The notes under the pieces were generated by a model, which worked only from the letters and a program-made list of their open reading frames with translations, made no database searches and was not told the DNA's origin. Made by a program: the position numbers and the translations under genes. A stretch of 13,982 bases of DNA from Lactifluus volemus (lineage: Eukaryota; Basidiomycota; Agaricomycetes; Russulales; Russulaceae), in NCBI GenBank assembly GCA_022376515.1, contig WTXI01000578.1, positions 1 to 13,982 on the forward strand, read 5' to 3'. Below are positions 1 through 9,652 of the stretch, one piece after another. Position 1 is the stretch's first letter. Every line of letters starts with the position of its first letter.

Positions 1-312
1 CTGGCTCAATGCCAGGCAGCATTGTCATGACTCAGGTTGATGAGTCTTGATGACTTATTGACAGGGTCATATGGGTAGGGTCAAGGGTCCATGGGAAACT
101 TCCATATCAGGGATCACACAGCATTGAATAGGGACATTCAAAGCTGGGTGCATCTTGCATCTTGCATTTTGCATTTCATCAGCTTATATAACAAGATTTA
201 AGATTCCACTGTGACCTTTTTGTGACAGACACAGTTGACACTGTCACACTGTCATTTGACCCTTGACTTAGTCAACTGCAATGTGACCTCTCTGACCTCA
301 AGTCAGCCTGAC
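1..312. repeat. TGAC/GTCA-rich intergenic segment
   Basis: No gene is visible here. The tetramer TGAC or its complement GTCA occurs about 18 times by eye, against roughly two to three expected by chance. Twelve of these lie in 212-312. Some copies extend to TGACC or TGACTCA, and GTCAAGGGTC (80-89) is the inverse of GACCCTTGAC (257-266). A short direct repeat of CATCTTGCAT lies around 150-175. Such clusters can be subterminal transposase-binding repeats next to a fold-back element, or transcription-factor sites; the sequence alone does not decide. Confidence 0.5.
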
Positions 313-331
313 CTGTACAACACTGGTGCCA

Positions 332-412
332 GGAGGGTAATGAAGGAGTGTTTCATCATTTGCAGTTGTATAATGCTACTGCAAATGATGAAACTGTCCT
401 TCATTACCCTCC
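332..412. repeat. Short hairpin, 35-bp arms
   Basis: Positions 332-366 and 378-412 are inverted copies that differ only at one adjacent pair of bases, around an 11-nt loop (367-377). The structure is flanked by CACTGG (321-326) and CCAGTG (411-416), which are themselves inverse to each other. No coding potential is evident, since the open frame through it is short and ends in the next hairpin. It could be a MITE-like fold-back unit or a hairpin-RNA source. Confidence 0.85.
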
Positions 413-734
413 AGTGGGACAGGATGGGAGACCAAGATAAAAAAATGATGCTTCCATTGCAGAAAGGGGAGTTTAAAGCCCAGAATGATGGTGCAAGAGA
501 TTTTCTGTGGTCAATGCCTCCATGAGAGCCATGAATGGCAGATACTGACTAGAGCAAGGACTAGAGGTCTTAATAATGTGGCTCTAGTCCTTGCTGTAGT
601 CAGTATCTGCCATTCATAGCTCTCATGGAGGCATTGGCCACAGGAAATCTCTTGCACCCCCACTCTGCACTTTAAACTCCCCTTTCTGCAATGGAAGCAT
701 CATTTTATTATTGTTATTAATGCCCTCTCACTGG
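411..734. mobile_element. Long fold-back element, 125-bp arms
   Basis: Positions 442-566 and 582-706 form an ungapped inverted repeat with about nine mismatches over 125 bp and a 15-nt loop (567-581). Beyond the arms the flanks lose pairing, but CCAGTG at 411-416 and CACTGG at 729-734 pair again, which suggests element ends near there. There is no transposase. The form fits a non-autonomous fold-back element or MITE. If transcribed, either strand would fold into a near-perfect duplex able to feed Dicer. I see no clear target-site duplication, so the exact ends are inferred. Confidence 0.65.
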
Positions 735-1197
735 AGATAATTTGAGAAATAAGATGCAGTGGAAGGGAAGGATTGAAGTCACTGGCATGGCCATTGGGAT
801 TCAGTTTGGCTGTTAAGAGAGAAATCGTGTTGAATACTATCAGTTTATACTACTAGTAGTATGGAATATACCCCATTTGCATGCCAGTCTACACATTGGG
901 AGCAGCGGGGGGAAGTATGCTCGGCACGGAGACGTGATCGCTATCCCTTTCCATGGGACTCAAGGCAAGTATTGTGGTGTTCAAGCCTCCTTGGAGAGGA
1001 CTAACCTGAACTCGCATCGACAGCTTTCTATACTTTGGGTTTGGGATAATCTGAGTCTTCATTCACGCTCGCTCTTTCACGCACACATTTCCCTTCATTG
1101 CCCAGTTCGTTGCTTAGCCTCTAATACCAATTTGGTAGTTACGTTCACCAGAAACCCTACAGGATTGGTCAGATCTGGAGTATTACAGAACCAGTTT
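735..1197. other. Intergenic stretch without a supportable gene
   Basis: About 460 bp lie between the fold-back element and the 3' end of the NGL2-like gene. An open frame at 877-1203 on the plus strand has no recognisable protein and partly overlaps the gene end. A perfect 16-bp palindrome sits at 847-862. The minus strand around 925-949 resembles the SDHVS box coding region of the neighbouring exonuclease (see findings). The 3' UTR of that gene must lie in the right part. Confidence 0.5.
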
Positions 1198-3033
1198 TCA
1201 TGAGATCATAGGTATTTGCTTAGCGGCCTCCCATTGAACTTCAGCGGCAAGGGAAACATGATCGCTACCGGATATTCCTTTCCGAGGGAGGCCGGGGTGA
1301 AGGTCCTCACTCGTATGCGGCCGAAGTAAGCGTATAATAGAAGATTTCCGGTTGGGAGGATCGACGACCCAAATATAATCTGTAGAATTGCTAAGGTAGA
1401 ATTTAATTGAACAACAGCCGAATCTCACCTAGCACAGTTTGCCAGTAGCGTGTATAACTTGTCCATTCGGGCTCATATGCGCCTCGTTGATGGGAGAGCA
1501 ACTTCAGCCGTTCGCCACAGCGGGGAACGGAGCCAACGGTTCTTTCCAGAACCCTTTGACCTTCGTCATATAGACTGCGCGGAGGTGAGGGGATGGCAAA
1601 GAGCTCCACCAATTCAGATGAGCTGAGCAAGCCATCAGCAGGCGAAGCCTCGCGAGCATTGGTGATCACTCTGTCCGGATCGGGCTTTGCGCCGCCACCG
1701 TCTTCGTCTTCGTCTGTCGTGGCGGGGTTTGTGAGTGGTACGGAGGGATCCACCGAGACGTGCACGACGCGAGATTTTTCGAGGAGCTCTTCCTGGGCTT
1801 GTGTTAGCGTCTCTCCCGCCAGCAGAGCATAGCCGGGTTCTCCCGGGCTAAAATTAAAATCTATGTAAAGGAAGGGTTTTTCGTTTAATTCTGGAGTTGG
1901 GGAGGGGCCCATAAAACACCACTGAATAAGATGTGATGAGTGACTTACCACCCGCGAGAACGCAAGGCCAGGACAACAGGCCCAAATTTTCACGGTATCT
2001 GATAACCTCGCGAAGTAAGATGCCGGCCTGTCTGAAATAGACCGACCCGAGCCCCAAACGGTTACTCCCCAGGCACACAAAAGTAGAGAACAAAAACACT
2101 ACCTCGCACGCTCGTACGCATAACTGGGAAAGCAGAGTGAATCACAATAAAAGGGGGGTTAGCTTGTGTTCGCACAATTGCGACAAATGCTGACTGACGA
2201 CGGGTGCCAAAACAGGTGAGTCGTCGCGACTACATAGCCCTCACTGGGCTGCCCGACCATTTGGAGGGCAACAATATTAGCTATGTTCTTCGTCCGAAAA
2301 CTCAGGCCCTTGCGCGACACGTTGGTTCCATCCAAGCAGATGTCTATATCGTCGTAGCAAAAGAAGAATTGCTCGCGAATCTCGAAAGCATCCTTGCGAA
2401 AGCCGATAAGACATCCATGCCTCTTCCTGGGACCCGCTGCATACACATAGTCATAGTTGGCTTCCTTTAAGACAGGTATCAGCTTGTCTAAACGATCAAC
2501 TTCCTGGGGCACCGAGACCACATGAGCTCGTGGCGTCAGGCCGTTAATTTGATCATTCTTACTTGAAGACACAGGATATCGGCATTCGCAGATAGGATTT
2601 CCTTGAAAAGCATATGCTCCCGCTGGGTTGATTTCAAACAGTCGCTATTGGGAAAAAGCTCGCGGCCTTGGGGATTTTTTGAGATGTGATTCGTATACGA
2701 TTTAAAAGTGTTATCAGTCTCCACTTACGGACAAGACACTGAGCTAAGAGCTGAGAACAGTGGTATTAGTCCGGCAAAGAATTGCACGTCCACAGACGCT
2801 GTGCACACGACCAGGAAATTACGAACATTCCACGTCATGACCCTCACAGACTGCAGGGCTTTTGAAGGGGGGTGTTGGACTGTCAACCATGGCCTTTCTA
2901 TAATTTGACCTTTTACGCGAATCGATGACGCTACACCGGTATTTTCAGCAGCGTTCTGTTTCTTCAATTGACGGGCCTCGCGAAGTGCGAGCTGCTCCGG
3001 AGTGAGTCTAAATGATGGTGTGGTCGGGTACAT
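1198..3033 (-). CDS. NGL2-like RNA exonuclease (endonuclease/exonuclease/phosphatase fold)
   Basis: This is a CCR4/NGL2-type metal-dependent 3'-5' RNA exonuclease. Yeast Ngl2 trims the 3' end of 5.8S rRNA, and that role is inferred here. Exons: 3033-2827, 2750-2729, 2666-2563, 2503-2202, 2123-2103, 2031-1949, 1860-1429, 1379-1198, giving 450 residues. Splicing restores family motifs: MTWN-LLAQCLVRRELFP (66-82), LCLQEVD with catalytic Glu112, TTHLFWH (205-211), AGDFN with Asp247 and Asn249, and SDHVSL with Asp430/His431 near the C-terminus. All catalytic residues are present. An acidic, low-complexity insert follows the DFN box (about 280-300). Intron 2 ends in AAG rather than CAG/TAG, and two exons are only 22 and 21 nt. 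The start at 3033 puts FRLTPEQLALREARQ close to the N-terminus, as I recall for fungal homologues. An in-frame ATG at 3162 would add 43 residues. It is divergent from the M16 protease. NGL1 or Angel-type homology is the alternative assignment. Confidence 0.9.
2103..2123 (-). other. 21-nt micro-exon of the NGL2-like gene
   Basis: This exon codes for YAYERAR and is bounded by a TTTCCCAG acceptor and a GTAGTG donor on the minus strand. It joins FWHP from exon 4 to QAGILLREV from exon 6, giving the family segment HP-YAYERARQ. A second micro-exon of 22 nt (2729-2750, LLAQCLV) lies upstream in the same gene. Both are supported by conserved motif continuity, not by transcript data. Confidence 0.8.
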
Positions 3034-3265
3034 TGCTGTGCCAGAATTTGAAATACGAAACCATCCCGGTGCCCGGTGCGTGTGCCCTCCGCCGGCGAGA
3101 CGTGGAACAAACGTTGGGGGCACTGCTTCGGTAACACTTGGCTTTTTTTGCCTGTTCCGCATGCATCGTCTATTGTCCTACTTTATAAAACGTCCCACAA
3201 CCCCGCCTTCAAGGTCCTTATTTTCTACCACTAGACCCCAACTTGCTCTAGCATTGCAACCTAAC
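3034..3265. promoter_or_regulatory. Divergent promoter between exonuclease and protease
   Basis: This 232-bp interval separates the favoured start codons of the minus-strand exonuclease (3033) and the plus-strand protease (3266). TATAAAA at 3184-3190 lies 76 bp before ATG 3266, a good spacing for a plus-strand TATA box. A GCATGC palindrome at 3159-3164 carries an ATG on each strand (plus 3161, minus 3162), each in frame with its downstream gene. The transcription start sites would decide which starts are used. Confidence 0.5.
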
Positions 3266-6200
3266 ATGTCCCAAGCCAGGCATCCACCCCCTTCATCCAT
3301 CGTTCAAGAAAAGTTTGGGAACTTTGATCTCATAAAGCGCGTCAAGCTTGGTTTCTCGGATATCACGGCTTCTAGTTGGTGTAGCAGGGTCACCGGTCTC
3401 AAAGTTGTTCACTTGGATTATGAGGGTGAGCCACCTCGCGATTGCCGCCTACCACCTCTTTTGCGCCTCGTGTTTACTCTGTGAACAGCCCCCATCGTGA
3501 ACGGTTACTTTGTAGTGGCTACTGAAAGTGCGCAAGCTCTTATATCTCACCTACTTGTGCTTGTCTGACAATACACAGTCTTTAATGACACTGGTTGTCC
3601 GCATACACTAGAGCAGTGAGTACATGTCGACCACACGTGGTTCTGTGCCTGACCTAGTCACCTCTCGAGTCTCGTCTTCATGGGTTCCGAAAATTACCCT
3701 TACAAGGGCATAATAGACCACTTTGCGAATCGTGGTTTCTCCAATGGTACCAATGCATGGACTGACACGGACCACACGGCCTACACCGTCTCTACCGCAG
3801 GAGAGGCCGGATTTTTGCAAATCCTCCCTATATATGTCGATCATATCTTATACCCTACTATCACGAAAGCTGGGTTCATTACAGAGGTTTGTCAAGGCTT
3901 CCTCTCACTTGCACCACTCTGACTAGCTTCACAAATAGGTGCATCACATTAACCCACAAGGTGAGAATTCGGGTGTGGTCTACTCTGAAATGCAAGGTCG
4001 GGAAAACACTTCCGGGGACCTCATGTCATTGCAGTACGTCACGACCCACGCATTTCACACGTATGGTCCCATTGTCCTAACACTTCATGCCTCTCAGGGC
4101 GCAACGATTGCTTAATCCTCCTGCGAGCGCTTACCGAAGTGAAACTGGTGGTTTGATGGAGGCCCTTCGAAAACTCACTGTTGAGCAAAGTGACCTATTT
4201 TTGTCCTTCTCTTATGCTAGGGGCTGACAAATCCCAGTTCGCGAATACCATAGAACCTACTATGTCCCTCACAATTTGTCTCTCATTGTTTCCGGAAAGC
4301 TCTCCAGTGGGACAGAAGCGTTACTTTCTGTTGTGCAGACAAAAGTCGAGCCCAGCATCATATCTCACGGGCAAGGCAATGGTTCCAACCCCCCTGGTTG
4401 GAAACGACCCTTCATGGAGACGCCCAGTGCTCGCCGGGAACCTATCAAAGAATCCCTTGAGCGCACGGTGGAGTTCCCGGAAAAGGATGAGAGTACAGGA
4501 GAGTTGATGATAAATTACATGGGTCCTCCAATGGATAATCTTCTTGAATCGAAGGTGTGCATTCTCTACCCCATAATGCTACGCCTTTACTCACCACGTC
4601 ACAGGCAATCGAAGTTCTTGGCTCATACCTCACGTCCTCTGCCACGGCCCCTCTCAATAAAGAGTTTATAGAAATAGAATCTCCTCTCTGGTATGCCCTG
4701 ATCCTTCCCCTCTCCGACAATGGCTCTCACTGGTTGCAGCACTTTCATCTATGTCGGTGAGGAGAGCCGAGCGACGCTCTCCGATTTGATGATCTACGTT
4801 GGTTCTGTCCCTACGGAGCACTTGAACACATTCGACGTTAAGCTTCACGAGAGCTTCCGCCGTATCGTGAGGGAGGGTATACACGTGGATCGCATGTCGA
4901 TGGTGATTGATCGGGAGGAACGTCAGGTATTTTCCCCTCCACTCATGGTATTTGCGAATTTTCTCACAGGTCCCAAGTTTCGCAGCAGGCTGGAATCAGA
5001 CGGAGGAGACTTGTTCTCAACAACCATGATTGCTGACTTTTTGTACGGACGTTTGGATGGTTCACAGATCGAGGAAGCTTTGGATGAAATCAGGCTCTAC
5101 AATACGTTGAGAACCTGGTCAAATACACAATGGACCAGTCTCATCCAAAAGTGCGTCCACATTCCCAGAATATTCGTTCACGCTCCTATAAGTATTGCAA
5201 CTTTATAGATACTTTGTTGATCCAAAGCGGGTTATTGTTCGCGGAAAGCCTTCTGCAGCAGTCGCCGATCGCCTCGAAAAGGAGGAAAAGGCTCGCATCG
5301 CGAAACAAAAAGAGGCTCTGGGTCCCGAAGGTTTGGCCCAGAAGGCTAAGGAACTCGAAGAGGCCAAGGCCGAACATGATAGACCGATACCGACCGATAT
5401 TTTGAAATCTTTCCCCGTCCCGAGTGTGAAAACCATTTCTTGGATCCCCGTACAAAGTATTCAGCAAGCTGGAATCGGCCGCCAGAGCAGGACACCCAGT
5501 GTAGAAAATGATGTTAGCCGTCACGTGAATGCAGACGGTTCCCCTCTACCATTTTTCGTCCAGTATGACCACGTAAAGGTATTATCCGTCCTTTCTTCTA
5601 ATGACATGCTACAAGCTCATGCTTGTCACGGTAGTCTAAATTTGTCAGCGTTAGCGCCTATTTGTCCCTGGCTAATCTGCCTAGCCACTTGCGCCCGTAT
5701 GAACATTGCGTTCTTCTGCTGTTTCACGTACTCATAGTCCTTTCAGGTACATTCAACCGTTCCTTAGTTCCTTCTTCTCTCTGCCTGTGAATCGCCAGTC
5801 TGGTGAACACCTCTCTCACGAGGAAGTTGTTGATCAACTCGACGATCAAACGGTTTCTTACGAAGTCGGCCTCGGTATCTCAGCAAGATTTTCTGAGACT
5901 CTGCGTATCACTATACGCGTAGAAGTAGCCAAGTATGAGCTGGCGGTCGCTTGGCTGAGAGACTTACTGTATGGCAGTAAATTTACCATGGAGAGGTCCG
6001 TGTCGTTCCCTCACCGATAGTACAAACCGGAGTGACAACGAATCGAACAGGCTCCAGATCACAGTCGCTCAAATTCAACAAGCATTGCCTGGGCTCAAGC
6101 GTGATGGGAGTACTGTTCTCTCGGCTGTTACGAACGAGTTGCTACATGCAGAGAACTGCACGACTCGGGCTAGTGGGGTCCTCATTCAATCTGAGTTCAT

Positions 6201-7539
6201 TCGAACTCTCGCAGAAAAGATCCAGGATAGCCCCGAAGAAGTCATCCAAGCCTTTGAAGATATTCGCAGGATCAGTGAGGGCCTTCTGCACAACTCAAGC
6301 CGATTTTACTTAACGACACCTACTAGTTACTGACCCTACCGGCGTCAGATTCTCCGTCACAGGAAATGTATTGAGTGTTCCCAAACCGCGAAGTGTTTGG
6401 AAGAAGTACTTTGGCGACGCTCTTCTTGTGAGCTGAGTTGTGTACACAGACAGACTTCTCGCTGACCTAATCCCACTGTCGAAGGAGGCACCATTATCGT
6501 CTGTCCCCATGTTATCTGATACTCTAAGCGAGGTCGGCCGAAATCCAGTGAAACAGGTAACATTGTTATTTTCTCTCATGTACCGAACGTAGGACTGACT
6601 TCGTTGCCTAGGCCATCGTCATTACCCTTCCCACCATCGAAAGCTCATTCGTCAATCATGTCGGGAAAGGCATCCAAGGATTCAATCATCCCGACTATCC
6701 CGCTCTTCGAGTTGCAGCAGAGGTTCTGAGTGCGACGGAGAGTTTCCTATGGGTAAGTAATAGTCCATCTTCAATCCCTTGTGCGTCCCAAAATATTCCC
6801 CCAGCGGTATATCCGAGGCTCTGGACTAGCGTATGGTGCATATGTCGGGATTGATCTCGAGGCTGGCAGGGTCACGTTTTCACTTTACCGGGTACGTAGT
6901 ATCCTTCGACTACAGCTTCCAGCCTGACGGCCTTCCTGTTGGCAGAGCTCAAACAGCCTTGAAGCCTTCAAACAAGCGGCCATAGTTGTTCGTAGTCTTG
7001 TCGATGGCTCAGTGTGTACCTTCATGTCAAGACTAGAGTCCTTCTGAATACATTTCAGATCACACTCGATGAGACTGCACTGGACGCCGCCAAGAGTAGT
7101 ATTGTCTACGACGTAACGAAAAGCGTCTCGACTCCTGGCAGCGCGGTTCGTGGACGTTTATCTGTTTGTTTGTCGTGCTGACGCATGTCCTGTCTCGCAG
7201 GCAATGACATCGTTTATGAACCAAGCACTCAAAGGCGTGCCACAAAACCAGAACATAGATCTCCTCGAAAAGTTCTCAGAGGTCGGCAAAGACGATGTGC
7301 TACGAGTACTGCGACAGTACTTCATCCCCGTGTTCGATGCTTCGACTTCGGTCGTGGTGTCGGTAACTGCGCCAGGGAAAGCGGACGAAATAAGTGAAGG
7401 GTTGGAACAAGCGGGCTTTGTCGTCGAGAGACGGGCACTAGATGTTGGGTCTGAGGAGACGTGGGACTTTGAGGACGAGAACGAAAGTGGGGACGAGACT
7501 GAGACTGAGAGCGACGTGGGAAGTGGTCGCCACAATTAA
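3266..7539 (+). CDS. M16-family zinc metalloprotease, YOL098C/SDD3-like
   Basis: This is a large M16 (insulinase/pitrilysin-type) zinc peptidase of the poorly characterised fungal YOL098C/SDD3 group; substrates are unknown to me. Exons: 3266-3425, 3489-3527, 3579-3615, 3670-3886, 3939-4033, 4098-4189, 4238-4554, 4605-4690, 4740-4926, 4978-5150, 5209-5578, 5635-5696, 5747-5995, 6051-6274, 6327-6427, 6485-6556, 6612-6752, 6805-6891, 6946-7011, 7059-7145, 7201-7539, giving 1066 residues. The inverted zinc motif HTLEH lies at residues 75-79, followed by LVFMGSE and RGFSNGTNAWTD. GVVYSEMQGREN probably contains the third zinc ligand. A charged Lys/Glu-rich helix (about 488-525) links the two halves, and the last 28 residues are very acidic. 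A plus-strand ATG at 3161 is in frame and would add 35 residues resembling a mitochondrial presequence. Introns ending in GAG or AAG occur at 3669, 4977 and 6484. The gene converges on the NUFIP-like gene. Confidence 0.92.
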
Positions 7540-7634
7540 TCCCCTCTCTTTTTTTTTTTCTAGTCGCGCATTTGTAATTTAATGCAGAAGGACAAGAAAA
7601 TAATGGGCTAGATCTAGGTAGACTTCAGGGGGTA
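7540..7634. terminator. Compact convergent 3' region
   Basis: Only 95 bp separate the stop codons of the protease (plus) and the NUFIP-like gene (minus). The interval holds a long T tract (about 7548-7559) and A/T-rich sequence with AAAATAAT near 7597. Both genes must end their transcripts here or overlap into each other. No exact poly(A) site can be fixed from sequence. Confidence 0.45.
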
Positions 7635-9122
7635 TCACATTGGATTTACTTTCTTGTCCTCGAGGGTACTTGTTTCCGTTTCGGCTTGTGTGGCTTGCTC
7701 ACCCACGACCTCAATCCGCTTTTCCGTTGCCTGCCCCGGTTTCAGCTCGACATTTTCTAAGAAATCGTTCTCGACGAGAAAATGAATGGCTTGAGAGAGA
7801 TTGGACACGGTCATACGGATCTCAGGAAGTAAAAGCTAGACGAGCGTACCAATTTATCAGCATGGACAGGAGCTACACAGTAGATATATGCACTCACGTT
7901 ACGAAGCAGAGATGACCGTGGTGCGAAGGGATTTCGTGGAGGCCTTTTAGGCTGAGGTGGTGGTGCCCTTCGAGGATAATTCGCGGGCTGCTCCTTTACG
8001 ACAAATGGCGGCTGGGCGGCAGCAGGAACAGTAGCATGAACAGGAGAAGAACCAGCGGTACCAGGAGTACCAAGAGGTGGTATTGGGGGCGTGAGCGGAG
8101 AATGGTCATGTGGCTGCACTTTCTCAGCATCTATGGAAGATTCGTAATCCTCGATCCCAGGCGGTCGTCTGGCGGAAAGCACCTCTGGTGCGTCGTTATC
8201 CGAAGCTGAATCCGAATCCAAATGCGACGTGTCGTCCGTTGCAGGCGGCACGCATGGCTGACGTTCCGCCACCATTGGCGATGGCAGAGTTGTCGGTGCA
8301 GAGGTGACGAGCATGAGACCCGCATCGTGTCGCCCGGGCCTTTGACCCCTACCACGTCCTGCTGCGCTACCACGTCCACGTCCACGTCCTCGACCAAAAC
8401 TATCTCCGCCGCGGCCCCTGTTCGTCCTCGACGCCTCTGCATCTCTGAATGGAGGCCTGAGACGTTTGTTCCGGGCGAACGCGGAGTTATCCATGTGGTG
8501 ATGCAGCTGCAGCGCACCGCCACCACTCGCAATGGCTTCTTCAAGCTTACGCTTCTTCTCCGCGACGCGCGCGGTTGTCGGCCAGCGGCGCTTGCGCTCC
8601 GCGACCCACGCCTCGATGTCTTCGGGCGTGTCGAGACGTACGTTCGTGCCCAAGATGGGAATCGGCTTCCTACGCAGGTTAAATGAAAAACGAGTTCAGC
8701 AAACATTCCTTTGATTTTTATGTATATACGCACCCTTTTAGGCTTGGGTCAGTATCCCAGTCCGGCTGATGCTTGCGAGTCTGCCAGCCTGGTGGATATA
8801 TCAAATGGCGGTCCATCATATGTATCTCGACAGAGTTTGCAGAGCCTGTGAATGTACAACCATAATATGTACACTTGCTCTTTCCTGGTGTGCACCAATG
8901 CATGACTGGCGCGGCACGAGAAGGGCGAGAATTGCTGGTATTACTAGACACATAATTAAACGAGGTAGATGGAACTGCGAGGGGATTGTAAGTGGAAGAG
9001 TAAGCATAGCCTTGGGCATTAACGTGTTGATTTTGAGTGGGATAGTGGGGTGTGAGAATAGAATAAGGGTTGGCAAGCGAGCTAGTCAACGACTTGACAA
9101 TGTCAGAGTGAGAGTTGACCAT
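7635..9122 (-). CDS. NUFIP1/Rsa1-like box C/D snoRNP assembly factor
   Basis: NUFIP1 (yeast Rsa1) is a platform that helps the Hsp90/R2TP machinery assemble box C/D snoRNPs in the nucleus. Exons: 9122-8734, 8669-7898, 7835-7635, giving 453 residues. A C2H2 zinc finger has Cys84, Cys89, His101 and His106 and is followed by YPPGW. The NUFIP signature IPILGTNVRLDTPEDIEAW leads into AERKRRWPT (about 133-161), split from the finger by an intron. An RG-rich tract (214-243) and a long acidic/proline-rich linker follow. The C-terminal helix region SLLRN-LLLPEIR through LVENDF (383 on) matches the segment that in NUFIP1/Rsa1 binds ZNHIT3/Hit1. The start at 9122 is the first ATG giving a plausible polar N-terminus; an upstream exon cannot be excluded. 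It converges with the protease and lies in tandem downstream of the KH gene. Confidence 0.88.
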
Positions 9123-9652
9123 TACACCAATGACGGCAAATCCGGCCCGGTACGTGATAAAATAAACGAATTTTAATACGGTTAAAACATCGCACGGTAC
9201 TGGTAGCACTAGCACAATTGCACAGGCAGTACGGTAAAGGTCTATTAAGAGACCGACAGCCGACAGTAGATACGTACAGGGAATGACTGGAAAATGCACA
9301 TACATCGCATCTGGAGTGGAGAAACTGAAAGGACGAAGGAGACACGCACGAGGCAGCCCAGTCACAAGGCGAGTGAGGAGGGAAAGAGGGCTGCGAGGAC
9401 AAGGAATCGACTTTTATGTTTTCAAGGGAACAAGCTCAAAGAATTTGACGATCAGGGAGGGATGATAAGACGTTTATGCGAGAGGTCCATCGTGACCTGT
9501 GCAATAACGACGCAGTGAGAAAAATGAGATGATCGATACATGTATATGAACACTAGTGGGTCAAGGCCCGTGAATATAATCCCAACAATAGCCGTTGCGA
9601 ATGCCTGGAAAGCGGAACGTCGGTGTGAAGGGCTCGATTTGTGGCAAGAGAC
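9123..9652. promoter_or_regulatory. Intergenic region upstream of the NUFIP-like gene
   Basis: These 530 bp lie between two minus-strand genes, so they should hold the 3' UTR of the KH gene (right part) and the promoter and 5' UTR of the NUFIP-like gene (left part). Minus-strand open frames here are short, overlapping and lack recognisable motifs. I see no repeat, RNA gene or clear TATA box. Confidence 0.4.

Noticed and set aside
235..525. Plus-strand open frame across the first hairpin
   Set aside because: It runs through both inverted-repeat arms, its product has no recognisable motif, and its composition follows the repeats.
877..1203. 108-codon plus-strand open frame
   Set aside because: No recognisable protein; it ends inside the 3' end of the opposite-strand exonuclease gene and lacks intron or motif support.
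2725..3162. Start of the exonuclease at ATG 3162
   Set aside because: The 43 extra residues show no family similarity that I recognise, and the start would overlap the alternative protease start; ATG 3033 precedes the expected FRLTPEQ segment directly. Not fully excluded.
7158..7535. 125-codon antisense frame in the last protease exon
   Set aside because: Mirror of the acidic/Ser-rich coding strand; the protease frame is supported by homology-like motifs.
8360..8395. Short CCACGT-type tandem repeat
   Set aside because: It is the coding sequence of the RG-repeat tract in the NUFIP-like protein, not an independent satellite or CRISPR array.
8222..8686. 154-codon plus-strand frame opposite the NUFIP-like gene
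   Set aside because: Antisense shadow caused by GC-biased codons; no motif of its own.
8131..8733. 200-codon second minus-strand frame over the NUFIP-like gene
   Set aside because: Arg-rich shadow frame of the RG and linker region; the other frame holds the NUFIP signature and the C-terminal helix.
8718..9365. Extension of the NUFIP-like protein to an ATG at 9365
   Set aside because: The added residues are hydrophobic and disordered in pattern, unlike a nuclear assembly factor; they more likely reflect an open 5' UTR frame. ATG 9122 is preferred.
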